A stretch of 64,000 nt of DNA from Deinococcus phoenicis (GCF_000599865.1 NZ_JHAC01000026.1:23786-87785), one strand, 5' to 3'. Counted from the stretch's first letter, positions 1-9,500 are shown. A program made the numbers and translations. Notes: a model not told the origin generated them from the sequence alone.

Positions 1-869
1 CCACCCTCGTACAACCGCAGGAGTTCGTCGTGAGGCACGTGGCCCAGGAACCGCACCCGTGGCCCCAGGCCGAGCTGCCGGGCCTGCTGCCTCAGGACGC
101 TGGCGAGTTCGCCCTGACCCGCCAGCCACAGCTCCACCGGGTACCCGCGCACCAGGCTCAGCGCTTCGAGCAGGTAACGGTGCCCCTTGACAGGCAGCAG
201 ATTGGCCGGGCACAGCAGGCGCAGCCCGCTTTCCGCATGGGCGGGCCTGGCCCCCGGCGGTCTGGCGGGCAGGCGGGTGCCCATGTGCAGCACCACGCTT
301 CCCGCGCTCCCGGACAGGCCGCGCGCCCGCGCCAGGGCCAGCCCGCTCTCGGAGATGAAGCGGGTGAACATGGCCCGCTGCGCCTTGCGGGTCAGCAGGT
401 TGTTCTCGACGATGTCCCAGCGGTGGGCGGTCAGGCCCCAGGGAATCCCCGAAACCTCGCTGGCCACCAGGGCCAGGCTGGCCGACGTGGCGGCCCAGTG
501 CGCGTGGATGCGCTGCGCACCCCAGCGGCGGGCGTAGCGGGCCAGCCACAGCCCCTTGGGAAACACGCTCAGGTTTTTGAGCAGATGCAGGGGCCGGGGC
601 GTCAACAGCAGACGAAAGGCGCGCCAGACCCGCGCCGGAGCGCGCACCGTTTCGAGCAGGGCGTCCCGCGCGACCTGAACGCCGAACAGCGGGGCCAGGG
701 CGGTGAACTCCAGCACCGCCGCCGCCTCGCGGTGCAGCACGGCGCCACGCGGCAGGGTCGGCACGACGCGCAGCCCATGCCCCCGGCGGCGCAGCTCCTC
801 CAGTTCGGGCAGGATGAACGTTTCCCCGGCCCCGTACGGACAGGAGGACGTGACATAGAGAATGTTCAA
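1..869 (-). CDS. Glycosyltransferase, GT-B type (3' end outside window)
   Basis: The reading frame runs from a TTG start at 869 to the left window edge without a stop, giving about 289 N-terminal residues. The protein begins MNILYVTSSCPYGAGETF and shows the two-domain layout of retaining GT-B glycosyltransferases. A segment reading LLCPANLLPVKGHRYLLEAL marks the start of the second Rossmann domain, and RVRFLGHVPHDELLRLY is typical of the family-1 nucleotide-sugar region. The TTG overlaps the TGA of the upstream epimerase-like gene, so the two are translationally coupled. It probably adds a sugar during surface polysaccharide assembly; donor and acceptor cannot be read. The carboxy end is missing only because the window stops. 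Confidence 0.82.
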   Translation of the reverse strand, partial: MNILYVTSSCPYGAGETFILPELEELRRRGHGLRVVPTLPRGAVLHREAAAVLEFTALAPLFGVQVARDALLETVRAPARVWRAFRLLLTPRPLHLLKNLSVFPKGLWLARYARRWGAQRIHAHWAATSASLALVASEVSGIPWGLTAHRWDIVENNLLTRKAQRAMFTRFISESGLALARARGLSGSAGSVVLHMGTRLPARPPGARPAHAESGLRLLCPANLLPVKGHRYLLEALSLVRGYPVELWLAGQGELASVLRQQARQLGLGPRVRFLGHVPHDELLRLYEG

Positions 870-1837
870 CGCAGCACCGCCGCCGGTGGGGTCCGCAGCT
901 TCTGGCGCAGTTTCAGGAACATGGCGCGGTTGGTGTTCAGGCGGGACCGGGCATACCCCTCGAACACGGTCCGGCTGTGCCCGAAGGCGCTGGCGTGCTC
1001 CGGAAAGGTAAGGGCCAGCGCCCCCAGCTGGGCCAGGTGCAGCTGATGGTAAAAGGGGCTGGCGATCTTGCCCTGTAAGTCGTAGTACGACCAGAACCCG
1101 GCGTCGTAGCGCGGCAGCAGGGCTGCCAGGGCGCGCAGCGTGCTGCCGAGCAGGGCGCGCGCCTCCGGGTCTTCCCGCACCAGCAGAAACTCGTGCAGGC
1201 CGAACAGGGCGAACACCCAGCCGTTGAGCGCGGCGTTGAGGTGTTCCGACGGAAACTCCTCCAGCACCACGCCCTCCGCAATCCGGCGGGCCACCCCGCC
1301 CCGGGACACCTCGGTCTGGAGCGGTTGCAGGGCACGCTGGGCGGCGGCGAGGTACCCGCCCTCCCCCGTCAGCTGGGCGGCCCGGACCAGGACCGAAAGC
1401 CCTTCCCCCTGAATCATGGCCGAGTACGGGGAGGGGTAAGGCAACCCCAGCAGCGGCCACCATGCCCAGCCCCCCCGCTCGTCCTGCGCCTGGGCGGCCC
1501 AGCGGGCGAGCCTGAGAAACTCGCGCTCGTGGCTGGCCCGCTCCGCCTCCCCGCTCCGGGCCAGCGCCGCGTCCCAGTGCCCCAGCGCCTTTTGCAGCAG
1601 CATCGTCGGAAAGAGCAGCGGCCGCCCCTGCGTCTCGACGACCGGCAGGCCCTGGGCGTTCTGCGGACCGTCCCAGTGCACCTTCGCGGTCATGTCGTTG
1701 AAGTACCCCGCCAGGACGCCGGGCTGATAGTGCGGGCCGGGACCCTGCCGGGTGTGCCAGTAACTGCGCCCCAGAACCATCTTGCCCCAGTGAGAAAACA
1801 GCTGCGGATACCTGCTGAGACCGGCGAGGCCGGGCAT
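866..1837 (-). CDS. D-glucuronyl C5-epimerase-like protein
   Basis: This 323-residue protein resembles the C-terminal catalytic domain of D-glucuronyl C5-epimerases, an alpha/alpha toroid that inverts uronic acids in polymers. Family-like stretches include YFNDMTAKVHWDG near the N terminus, FPTMLLQKALGHWD, and SPYSAMIQGEGLSVL followed by GFWSYYDLQGKIASPFYHQL. Start 1837 is chosen because AAGGAGG lies just upstream; the frame stays open further but in low-quality sequence. It is soluble with no signal peptide visible. Flanked by a beta-propeller gene and a glycosyltransferase on the same strand, it probably acts on a glucuronate-containing surface glycan. The substrate is inferred only. Confidence 0.7.
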   Translation of the reverse strand: MPGLAGLSRYPQLFSHWGKMVLGRSYWHTRQGPGPHYQPGVLAGYFNDMTAKVHWDGPQNAQGLPVVETQGRPLLFPTMLLQKALGHWDAALARSGEAERASHEREFLRLARWAAQAQDERGGWAWWPLLGLPYPSPYSAMIQGEGLSVLVRAAQLTGEGGYLAAAQRALQPLQTEVSRGGVARRIAEGVVLEEFPSEHLNAALNGWVFALFGLHEFLLVREDPEARALLGSTLRALAALLPRYDAGFWSYYDLQGKIASPFYHQLHLAQLGALALTFPEHASAFGHSRTVFEGYARSRLNTNRAMFLKLRQKLRTPPAAVLR

Positions 1838-1892
1838 ACGGTGCCTCCTTTGTTGACCACGTGCCGCTTCCGGGCGACCTGCGCCCACACCC

Positions 1893-2954
1893 TCAGGCCC
1901 TGGACCGGCCAGGGGTTCGGGGCAGGACCAACCGCCTGGCTTTGCCGAGGAGAGGCGCGGCGCGTTTGCGGACCTGATACCGGAGCCTGTACAGCAGCCG
2001 GACCGGTGAAAGGTCCAGAACGAGCGATGCACCGTCGGTCACCACATAACAGTCGCCACCGTGCCGAACGAAGTCCAGGTGGTGCATACAGGCCGAGTTC
2101 CAGCCTGTCCCGGCCGGCCCGAGCAGCGGCTGGCGCACGCCCAGGGCCAGCTGTTCGGAGGCGACGTCCGGCCCCGTCAATTCCAGCCGCTTGAGCCAGA
2201 GGTCCTGCCCGTAAAACTCGGCGGAGCGCTGCACCGGCCTGTACCAGCGCCCGGCCACATTGAAGATTCTTCCGGCAGGCCGCAGAACGTCTGCCGAGTC
2301 ACCTTTCGACCAGCGGGCCACCTGCGACCAGCCGTGTTCGAGCGCCGGGGACCGGAACACGCAGACCTCGTCCGACCTTTTCGGATACGAGATCATCGTC
2401 CACTCGCCGTCGAAGAACAGCGAACTGTCCAGATACTCCCGGCCCTCCACCAGATCCGCGACCTTTTCCCAGCCCAGCGGGAACTCGGCCGCCCGGTACA
2501 GCGAGACGGCTTTCTGCTCGCCACTTTCGGGCACCAGGTAGCAGGCCCCGCCGTGCCAGAAGACCTGCGGATACGAGAGGTGCCACTTTTCGGATAGGGC
2601 CGTGCCCGTCAGTTTCCAGTGGAGAAAGTCCCTCGATTCGGCCACCGCGATCTCTCCCCTCCCCTTCTTCAGATTCATGGCCTCGAAAAAAACGTAAAAG
2701 ACACCATCCTTGAGGGTGACGAACGGATCGGCGACGAACTCGATGGCCGAATGACCAAACAGGTCTCTGGAGAGATGAGAGATGTAGGTCGCCTCACCGA
2801 TGTTAAAAATTTCTCTCGTGATGGCGCAGGAGATGATAAACTCTTCGTAGACCAAAAATCTGAGCCAAGGAAAGGCCTTGAGGAGCCTGAGCGCTCCCGG
2901 GTTCAAACGTCGGCGCTGCGGCACGAAGGGAGTGGCCTTGCTGCCCTCTGACAT
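1893..2954 (-). CDS. Beta-propeller (GH43/inositolphosphorylceramide-glycosyltransferase N-terminal-like) protein
   Basis: A 353-residue protein whose middle carries repeated blades of the type seen in five-bladed propellers (ADPFVTLKDGVFYVFFEAMN, SYPQVFWHGGACYLVPESG, DSSLFFDGEWTMISYP). This arrangement matches the domain found at the N terminus of plant glucosamine inositolphosphorylceramide transferase and in glycosyl hydrolase family 43-like proteins. The ATG at 2954 has GAGGAG 7 nt upstream. The gene ends 55 bp before the epimerase-like gene and likely forms one operon with it and the glycosyltransferase. A glycan-processing or glycan-binding role is inferred from fold and neighbours; no catalytic residues were assigned. 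Confidence 0.6.
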   Translation of the reverse strand: MSEGSKATPFVPQRRRLNPGALRLLKAFPWLRFLVYEEFIISCAITREIFNIGEATYISHLSRDLFGHSAIEFVADPFVTLKDGVFYVFFEAMNLKKGRGEIAVAESRDFLHWKLTGTALSEKWHLSYPQVFWHGGACYLVPESGEQKAVSLYRAAEFPLGWEKVADLVEGREYLDSSLFFDGEWTMISYPKRSDEVCVFRSPALEHGWSQVARWSKGDSADVLRPAGRIFNVAGRWYRPVQRSAEFYGQDLWLKRLELTGPDVASEQLALGVRQPLLGPAGTGWNSACMHHLDFVRHGGDCYVVTDGASLVLDLSPVRLLYRLRYQVRKRAAPLLGKARRLVLPRTPGRSRA

Positions 2955-3039
2955 TGAACGGCTCCTCAAGTCCTGGCGGCACAGGTTCGCGCGCCGACGG
3001 TCATGCCGGGAGGCTGCGGCCCGGCCCCCGGCCTGGCCC

Positions 3040-3624
3040 TCACTGGGCGGGAGGCAACAGCACCGCGTCCACCACGTGAATCACGCCGTTGCAGGTATGG
3101 ATGTCCGCCTGCCGGACCGTGGCACCGTTGACTTTCAGCGCACTCCCGACCACCGACATGCTCACCTTGTCGCCGGTCACCGTCTGGGCCGAAGTCAACT
3201 GTTTGGCCTGGGTGGCCGACCATTTGCCCGGTACGACGTGATACCAGAGCAGGCGGCGCAACTGCCGGGGACTGCTCTCGATACTCCTGAGGCGGCGGGC
3301 CGACACCCTCGCAAAGGCCCGGTTGGTGGGCACAAACAGGGTATAGGGGCCGCGCCCGCCCAGATCGCCCGCTATGCCCGCCTGCCTGACCTGGGCGAGA
3401 AAGACGCTGAATTGCGGCGTCCTGGCGAGTGCGTCGACCAGGGTGCCCCCGCAGCCGCCTCCCGCCACCCGCCTGCCGGCCACGCTGCCGCCCGTGACCT
3501 GCGCGGCGGGGATTCGGCCCCCCGCCGGCCCACCCGGCCGAGGTCCCCCATCCGCCGACGCCACTGCGCCGAGCACGCACCCGCACGTGACGGCCCACCG
3601 AAGTACCCTGCGGCCCTGCTGCAT
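3040..3624 (-). CDS. Fasciclin (FAS1) domain secreted protein
   Basis: The 194-residue product has an N-terminal hydrophobic segment (LRWAVTCGCVLGAVASA) consistent with a Sec signal peptide, a Gly/Pro-rich linker, and one FAS1 domain over roughly residues 58-194. FAS1 hallmarks visible are GPYTLFVPTNRAFARV, LLWYHVVPGK and the terminal NGVIHVVDAVLLPP. Such domains mediate adhesion in extracellular or cell-envelope proteins. Start could be GTG 3630 or ATG 3624; the Shine-Dalgarno (GGGGTGG) is weak, so ATG is preferred. It lies 85 bp beyond the sugar cluster and appears to be a separate unit. Confidence 0.8.
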   Translation of the reverse strand: MQQGRRVLRWAVTCGCVLGAVASADGGPRPGGPAGGRIPAAQVTGGSVAGRRVAGGGCGGTLVDALARTPQFSVFLAQVRQAGIAGDLGGRGPYTLFVPTNRAFARVSARRLRSIESSPRQLRRLLWYHVVPGKWSATQAKQLTSAQTVTGDKVSMSVVGSALKVNGATVRQADIHTCNGVIHVVDAVLLPPAQ

Positions 3625-3871
3625 ACCCACCCCACTTCTGGGGACCCGCTGGCCCCCCGTCCCCGAACGTGAACGACTTCCTCAAGCCTGGCAGACGATA
3701 CGGCGGCCCGCGAACACCACCCCCTGACGCCGCAGGTGTGACCGCACTCTCACCGATTGAACTTTGAGTGGAATCTACAGTAGCACAGGCCTGAAAAATC
3801 CGGCGGGAAAGTGGAGAAAGTGGAGAGCGTCACACCATCCCGCATCCGGGTTCGCGTCACACTCACGCCAG

Positions 3872-5725
3872 ATGACCGGCCCTGCCCCACGCCCTCTCCC
3901 GCCCCGCCCGGCCAGCGACACCGCCCCACCCGGGACGCGGACCGCCGACCTGCTGCATACGCTGCGGCTGGTGTGGCGGGCCAGTCCCCGGCACAGCGTC
4001 ACCTACGCCCTGACCAGCCTGCTGGGCAGTGCCCTGCCCGCCGCGAACCTGTACATCGGCAAACTTCTGCTGGACGAGGTGGCGCGCGCCGCGCAGGGGG
4101 GCGTCACCTACGGGGCGCTCCTCTCGCTGCTGGGCGTCCAGGTCGCGCTGGTCGTGCTGGGCAGCCTGCTGTCCACCGTGCAGAGCGCCTCACAGCAACT
4201 GCTGGGCGACAGCCTCCAGCACAGTGTCAGCCGCCGCATCCTCGACAAGGCGTCCGGCCTCAGCGTGGAGGCCTTCGAGAATGCCGAGACCTACGACAAG
4301 TTGCAGCAGGCGTACCGCGAGGTGGGGTCGCGGCCCCTGGGCGTGGCGACGCAGCTGGTGGGCCTGGCAGGGGCCGCCGTGACGCTGGCCTCGGTCGGGG
4401 CGCTGATGGCGCGGCTGGGCTTCTGGGTGCTGCCGCTGGTGCTGCTGGCGAGCCTGCCGGGCGTGATCGTCAGCAACCGCTTCGGGGTGGAGGGCTACCG
4501 GATGCTGCGCCGCCAGACCCACGACGCGCGGGTGCAGAACTATCTGGGCGGCCTGCTGACCTCGGACACGCTGGTCAAGGAGGTGCGGCTCTTCGGGTTC
4601 GAGCCTTACCTGCTGCGGCGCTGGCGCGACTATTACCTGGGCTTCCGGCAGCAGCTGGAGGCGCTGGTGCGGCGGCGCTCGGGCTGGGGCTTCGCGGCGT
4701 CCCTGGTCTCGGCGCTGCTGATCGGCCTGGCGAGCGCGCTGATCCTGCGGCGGGCGGCCGCCGGGCAGATCACGGTGGGCGACTTCAGCGTCTTCGTGCT
4801 GGGCATCACGCAGGTTCAGGGCACGGTCGCGGGCCTGCTGAACGGCGTCAGCGGCATCTACCAGAACCTGCTGTACATGCGCAACCTCTTCGACTTCCTG
4901 GAACTGCCGGACCGCGATCTGGACGCGGGCGAGACGTGGTACGGCCCCATCGACACCATCGAGTTTCAGGGGGTGGGCTTCCGCTATCCCCTGACCGACC
5001 GCGACGTCCTCAGCGGCGTGTCCTTCACCGTCCGGCGGGGCGAGGCCCTGGCCCTGGTCGGGGAGAACGGGGCGGGCAAGACCACGTTGGTCAAACTCCT
5101 CACGCGGCTGTTCGAACCCACGAGCGGGCGCATCCTGCTCAACGGCCAGGACGCCGCGCGCTTCTCGCCCCGCAGCGTGCAGAAGGAAATGAGCATCATC
5201 TTTCAGGATTTCGGGCAGTACCAGATGAGCGCGCGGGAAAACGTGGCGCTGGCCGAGGTGAGCCGCCTGGACGACGCCCCCGGGGTGCAGGGCGCCGTGG
5301 ACCGGGCTGGGGCCGCGTTCGTGGAGACGCTGCCGGGCGGCCTGGAGACGCCGCTGGGCCGCCTCTTCCAGGGCGGGCGGCAGCTCTCGGGGGGGCAGTG
5401 GCAACGGCTGGCGCTGGCCCGGCTGTACTTCCGGGCCGCCTCGGTGCTGGTGTTCGACGAACCCACGGCGGCGCTCGACGCCCGCGCCGAGTTCGAGACG
5501 ATGGAAGCCCTGCGGACCCAGGCGCGTGACCGCATCACCCTGCTGATCTCCCACCGTTTTTCCACCGTGCGCCTCGCGGACCGGATCATCGTGCTGGAGG
5601 GCGGCGTGATCGTGGAGTCGGGGAGCCATCAGGAACTGCTCGCGCGGGGCGGCAAGTACGCCGTGCTGTACGACCTCCAGGCCCGGGGGTACGCCGCGAA
5701 CGAGGAACCCGCCGCGCCTGCCTGA
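3872..5725 (+). CDS. ABC transporter, fused permease and ATPase (exporter type)
   Basis: A 617-residue half-transporter. Residues about 30-310 hold a six-helix exporter transmembrane domain, and residues about 340-590 an ATPase with Walker A GENGAGKTT, signature LSGGQWQRLALAR, Walker B VLVFDEPTAALD and the switch histidine in LLISHR. It would act as a dimer in the cytoplasmic membrane. The frame is open from 3764, but the first convincing ATG is at 3872; no strong Shine-Dalgarno is present, so the start is uncertain. The gene stands alone between the fasciclin gene and a convergent LysR gene, and the substrate is unknown (lipid, peptide or drug are all possible). Confidence 0.9.
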   Translation: MTGPAPRPLPPRPASDTAPPGTRTADLLHTLRLVWRASPRHSVTYALTSLLGSALPAANLYIGKLLLDEVARAAQGGVTYGALLSLLGVQVALVVLGSLLSTVQSASQQLLGDSLQHSVSRRILDKASGLSVEAFENAETYDKLQQAYREVGSRPLGVATQLVGLAGAAVTLASVGALMARLGFWVLPLVLLASLPGVIVSNRFGVEGYRMLRRQTHDARVQNYLGGLLTSDTLVKEVRLFGFEPYLLRRWRDYYLGFRQQLEALVRRRSGWGFAASLVSALLIGLASALILRRAAAGQITVGDFSVFVLGITQVQGTVAGLLNGVSGIYQNLLYMRNLFDFLELPDRDLDAGETWYGPIDTIEFQGVGFRYPLTDRDVLSGVSFTVRRGEALALVGENGAGKTTLVKLLTRLFEPTSGRILLNGQDAARFSPRSVQKEMSIIFQDFGQYQMSARENVALAEVSRLDDAPGVQGAVDRAGAAFVETLPGGLETPLGRLFQGGRQLSGGQWQRLALARLYFRAASVLVFDEPTAALDARAEFETMEALRTQARDRITLLISHRFSTVRLADRIIVLEGGVIVESGSHQELLARGGKYAVLYDLQARGYAANEEPAAPA

Positions 5726-5788
5726 CGCCGGGGGCGTAGGGGCAGAAGCAGTGGAGGTGGCGGCACCGTTTCCTCTCCTCTCCGGCCT

Positions 5789-6670
5789 CTACTCCAGCCC
5801 CTTTCCCGCCGTCGGCTGGCTGCCGGAGGCACTCTGAAGCACCGCCAGAACGACCCGGACAGCCGGTGACAGGGGGCCGTGGCGGACGACGGTCCCGTAA
5901 CTGCGGGTCACGGCCCACGGCAGCGGGTGGCGCACCACGTTCTCCGGCAGGTCGGGCAGGGTCATCCTGGGCAGGATGGCGAAACCCAGTTCGCCAGCGA
6001 CCATCGCCAGAATCGCGGTTTCGGTCGAGAGGCTCAGGCCGGGGCGTAGGTGAAGACCGCGCCGCGCCAAAGCGTCAGGAACGCGCAGATCACGCGGGTC
6101 GCCCAGATGGATGTAGGGCCGCGCCCAGAGATCCGGCAGGGGCCACGCGCGCGGCGCGATCAGCTCGTAAGGGTCTTCGCCCAGCGTGTGGGCCACGAGC
6201 GACATGCCGGGCAGAAGCTGCGTCAGACCGATCTCGGCCTGGCCCGCCTGCACGGCCTGAATCACCGCCGACCGTTCCAGGTGAGAGTCGTCCAGCTCAA
6301 GCCTGAGGGCCGGGTGGTCGCGGGCCAGGCGGGTCAGGCTTGGCGGCAGCAGGTGCCGGGCCAGACTGGGAAAACTGGCGATCCGGACCACACCCGAAAG
6401 CGCGGTGGCGGCGTCTGCCGCGCGGCCGAACAGTTCGACCTGCGCCAGAACCTGCTCGGCCAGGGGCAGCAGGCGGCGGCCCGCGTCGTTCAGGGCCACG
6501 CCACGCCCATGCCGTTCGAGCAGCCGCAGCCCCAGCTGGCCCTCCAGTTGCCGCAGGGCATGGCTCACGGCGGACTGCGTCAGGTTCAGGTGGACCGCCG
6601 CCGCACTCACGCTGCCCTTGCGGGCGGCAGCGGTGAAGGCCCGCAGCTGGGCCAGGGTCGGCTCGGGCAT
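5789..6670 (-). CDS. LysR-family transcriptional regulator
   Basis: The 293-residue protein has the LysR winged helix-turn-helix at residues 1-65 (AFTAAARKGSVSAAAVHLNL, then TQSAVSHALRQLEGQLG) followed by a periplasmic-binding-protein-like effector domain. It is transcribed away from rocB with 146 bp between the two starts, the usual arrangement in which the LysR protein controls its divergent neighbour and itself. By context the inducer may be arginine or a related amino acid, which is inference. The ATG at 6670 fits the family's usual N-terminal length. Confidence 0.92.
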   Translation of the reverse strand: MPEPTLAQLRAFTAAARKGSVSAAAVHLNLTQSAVSHALRQLEGQLGLRLLERHGRGVALNDAGRRLLPLAEQVLAQVELFGRAADAATALSGVVRIASFPSLARHLLPPSLTRLARDHPALRLELDDSHLERSAVIQAVQAGQAEIGLTQLLPGMSLVAHTLGEDPYELIAPRAWPLPDLWARPYIHLGDPRDLRVPDALARRGLHLRPGLSLSTETAILAMVAGELGFAILPRMTLPDLPENVVRHPLPWAVTRSYGTVVRHGPLSPAVRVVLAVLQSASGSQPTAGKGLE

Positions 6671-6816
6671 GAGTTTTATTCATACCACGCGGGCGCAGGA
6701 CGATGTAGTGCGCCACTCGCCCTTCACGGGCACCTACAGTCCGGAACGGCCTCCCAGCCGCCCCTTGCCCCTTGCCGCCCCCCCAGACGCTCCTCCCCTT
6801 CCCGAGGCAGGTAACG

Positions 6817-8484
6817 ATGACGACCGTCCAGATCGCCCCCGCAGACTCCGCCTGGTCAGAACGCACCCGTGAGCTGGCGCTGACCCTGACCGCCTGGCCC
6901 AGCGAGACCGGTTCCCCGGGCGAGGAGGCTTTCCCCCAGCGCCTCCGGGCTTATCTGGCCACGTGGCCCTACTTCCAGGCCCACCCGGACCTGCTGTGGG
7001 TCGCGCCCGCCCGCGCTTCCGCCTCCGCGAATCTCTATGCGCTGGTGCGCGGCCAGGGACCGGACACCGTGATGCTCAGCGGGCATTTCGACACTGTCTC
7101 GACCGAGAACTACGGTGAGCTGGGGCCGCTGGCCTGCACGCCCGAACGCCTGCGCGAAGCCCTGATCGCCGAGCTGGAGGGCCGCGACCGGAATGCGGCG
7201 GAAACGCTGGCCCTGCATGACCTGCAAGGCGGCGAGTTCCTGCCCGGACGCGGCCTGCTGGACATGAAGGGGGGTCTGGCGGCGGGACTGGCCGTGCTGG
7301 AACGGTACGCCGCCCTACCGGAGGGGGAGCGGCGCGGCCACCTCCTGTTCGTCACTTCCCCCGACGAGGAGGGGCTGTCGAGAGGGGCGCGCAGCGTGGT
7401 TCAGGAGCTGCCGGGCATCGCACGGCGGCACAGTCTCCGCATCCGCCTGGGCATCAATCTGGACGCCACCAACGACGTGGGCGACGGCAGCGAGGGCCAG
7501 GCCGTGTATCTGGGAACGGTGGGCAAGCTGCTGGTTTCCGCCCTGGTCGTCGGGCGTCCGACCCACGCCGCCTACCCCTTCGACGGCACGAGCGCGGCCC
7601 TGCTGGCCGCCGAACTCGTGCGGCGTGTGGAGGGCAACGCCGATCTTGCCGATGCGGCCCACGGCCAGCGCGCGGCCCCCCCCGTCTGCCTGGAGGTCCG
7701 GGACGGCCGAACACAGTACGATGTGACGACCCCGGCGCAGTTCTGGTGCGCCTTCAACGTGCTGACCCACCGCAGGACCCCGCCTGAGGTGCTGGAGCAG
7801 TTCGTGGCCCTGGCCCAGGCAGCGGCTGACAGCGCGCTCGGCACCTTCGCCGGCCGGGCAGCGGCCTGGGACAGCCAGAGCGCGCCCGGCCTGGAGCAGC
7901 AGCGGGCACGGGTTCTGACCTTCGGCGCGTTGAGAGAACGGGCGATACGCCAGGCGGGCGAAGCGGCGGTGGCCGCCCTGGTCAACCTGACGCCCGCAGA
8001 ACCCGACCCGCTGCAAGCCAGCGCCAGCCTCACGCGGGCACTTCTGGAGTTGGCCGGGGTGGAGGGTCCGGCGGTCATTGTCGGCTTCGGGGCCGTCCAC
8101 TACCCGCACACCCACATTGCCGAGACGGATCCGGAGGGGGCGGCCGCGTCTCTGGTCACGGCCCAGGTCACCCGCTTCGTCCAGGAGACTGGGGCACGGG
8201 TCCGCCTTCGTCCGTACTTCGCCGGGATTTCCGACATGAGTTTCCTGGGGCACTCGCCCTCCGCGGACGCTACTGCGGCGGTGACGCAGCACACGCCTCA
8301 CCCGGCGCACGTGCACACCCCGCCGGCGGACGCCCTGAGCTTTCCCACCATCAACGCAGGACCCTGGGGCCGGGACTACCACCAGAAGCTCGAACGCATC
8401 TACCAGCCCTACGCCTTCGGGGTTCTGCCGGAACTGTTGTGGCGGCTGATACGGGCGCGCCTGCCGGGTCACCCCCCCGCGTGA
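6817..8484 (+). CDS. rocB: RocB-like M20 family metallopeptidase (arginine utilization)
   Basis: A 555-residue protein of the M20 zinc peptidase family, long form as in Bacillus RocB. Metal and catalytic motifs are visible: SGHFDTVS (residues about 88-95), the second aspartate in GLLDMKGG, and the tandem glutamates in SPDEEG. In Bacillus rocB belongs to the arginine degradation set, though its precise reaction is not settled. Start 6817 follows a GAGG-containing stretch; the upstream in-frame extension is low quality. It is divergent from the LysR gene and converges on pprA with 16 bp between stops. Confidence 0.82.
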   Translation: MTTVQIAPADSAWSERTRELALTLTAWPSETGSPGEEAFPQRLRAYLATWPYFQAHPDLLWVAPARASASANLYALVRGQGPDTVMLSGHFDTVSTENYGELGPLACTPERLREALIAELEGRDRNAAETLALHDLQGGEFLPGRGLLDMKGGLAAGLAVLERYAALPEGERRGHLLFVTSPDEEGLSRGARSVVQELPGIARRHSLRIRLGINLDATNDVGDGSEGQAVYLGTVGKLLVSALVVGRPTHAAYPFDGTSAALLAAELVRRVEGNADLADAAHGQRAAPPVCLEVRDGRTQYDVTTPAQFWCAFNVLTHRRTPPEVLEQFVALAQAAADSALGTFAGRAAAWDSQSAPGLEQQRARVLTFGALRERAIRQAGEAAVAALVNLTPAEPDPLQASASLTRALLELAGVEGPAVIVGFGAVHYPHTHIAETDPEGAAASLVTAQVTRFVQETGARVRLRPYFAGISDMSFLGHSPSADATAAVTQHTPHPAHVHTPPADALSFPTINAGPWGRDYHQKLERIYQPYAFGVLPELLWRLIRARLPGHPPA

Positions 8485-8500
8485 ACGGGCGGGGGGCCGG

Positions 8501-9433
8501 CTACTTCAGGCCGTGGCTGAGAATCTCCGCCAGCATCCGCGTGACGGTCTTCTGGAGGTCGTCGAGCTGTTCGGTGCCTTCGCGCAACATCGCCTTCCAG
8601 CGGTCCAGGCTGCGCGCGTCCCGCCCGCTCTCGCGGACGACGGCGGAACTGACCGTGAAATGCGCGGTCGGCAGACGGTCCAGGGCGCTGCCCGCGCCAC
8701 TGTGGCGCGCCCCCAGCAGCGCCCCCAGCATGCCGACGCTGTTGCTGCGCTCCATCAGTTCGCGCTGGAAGTTGCGGTCCTTGATCGACATGATCACGTC
8801 CCACGCGGCGTCGGCCAGGGCCGTGGCGGCGGAGGCCGGGCGGTGGACCTCCACGGCCAGCGTGTCCCCCTGACGCCAGGTGCGCGTCCAGACCCCGCCC
8901 CGCTCGCTCGTCCAGTGCGTCTCGAAGTCGCGCGCGTCCTCGACCAGCACGCGGAGCTGCCCAGTGCCCCCCTTCAGCGTGACGCGGTGCCCGTCTTCGA
9001 GGACACCCCATTCGCTCAACCCCTCGGCCCCCAGCGCCTGCATGCTGGCGTAGCGGCTGGCCAGGGCAGCCGGACCGTCAATGACGCGGCTGACCTCTGC
9101 GCCGTCCACACGCAGCGCCACGTCGGGCGTGCCGTCCTCGGCCCGGATCAGCTGGGCGTCATGCCGCAGGTGCAGCAGGCCGAGGCCCCAGCGGTCCTGG
9201 GCCAAGCTCAGCGCACGGGTCAATTCCCGGCCCAGCGTCTCCTCGTCCGCACCGCTCTCGGCCAGGGCATGAATCTGGCTGTCCACATCTGCGGTCGCCA
9301 TCAACGCATCGAAACTCTTCAGGGCGTCTTCCTGAGGCGGACGGCCCCTGCTTGCGGAAGTCACCGACTTTTCGGCTGCCGGACGGGGCCGCTCGTCGGT
9401 GGGCGTTTTGTCTTTCTGTCTGACTTTGGTCAT
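8501..9433 (-). CDS. pprA: DNA repair protein PprA
   Basis: The 310-residue product matches Deinococcus PprA, a DNA-end-binding protein that polymerises on double-stranded DNA and aids ligation, repair and segregation after irradiation. Recognisable segments are [69 protein letters not shown] and [15 protein letters not shown], in the same order as the D. radiodurans protein. The first 36 residues are polar and lysine/arginine/proline-rich, making it slightly longer than the roughly 284-residue radiodurans form. AAAGGA precedes the ATG. Expression is expected to be DdrO/IrrE-controlled because of the palindrome at 9473-9489. It marks the window as Deinococcus. Confidence 0.95.
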   Translation of the reverse strand: MTKVRQKDKTPTDERPRPAAEKSVTSASRGRPPQEDALKSFDALMATADVDSQIHALAESGADEETLGRELTRALSLAQDRWGLGLLHLRHDAQLIRAEDGTPDVALRVDGAEVSRVIDGPAALASRYASMQALGAEGLSEWGVLEDGHRVTLKGGTGQLRVLVEDARDFETHWTSERGGVWTRTWRQGDTLAVEVHRPASAATALADAAWDVIMSIKDRNFQRELMERSNSVGMLGALLGARHSGAGSALDRLPTAHFTVSSAVVRESGRDARSLDRWKAMLREGTEQLDDLQKTVTRMLAEILSHGLK

Positions 9434-9471
9434 GATTGTCCTTTAAACTGGGAAGGAAGTGCCACTGCCTT

Positions 9472-9500
9472 ATTATGCTACAAGCATAAGAGATGAACAA
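9472..9500 (-). promoter_or_regulatory. pprA promoter with radiation/desiccation response motif (RDRM)
   Basis: TTATGCTACAAGCATAA at 9473-9489 is a perfect palindrome (7-bp arms, 3-bp centre) matching the TTATG-N7-CATAA RDRM bound by the DdrO repressor in Deinococcus. It overlaps a minus-strand promoter: -35 TTGTTC (9500-9495), 17-bp spacer, -10 CATAAT (9477-9472). DdrO binding would block polymerase; cleavage of DdrO by IrrE after damage would release it. The element lies 40 bp upstream of the pprA ATG. Confidence 0.93.

Noticed and set aside
4190..5629. Long minus-strand frame of 479 codons opposite the ABC transporter
   Set aside because: It is a shadow of the transporter gene in GC-rich sequence; the plus strand carries every ABC motif.
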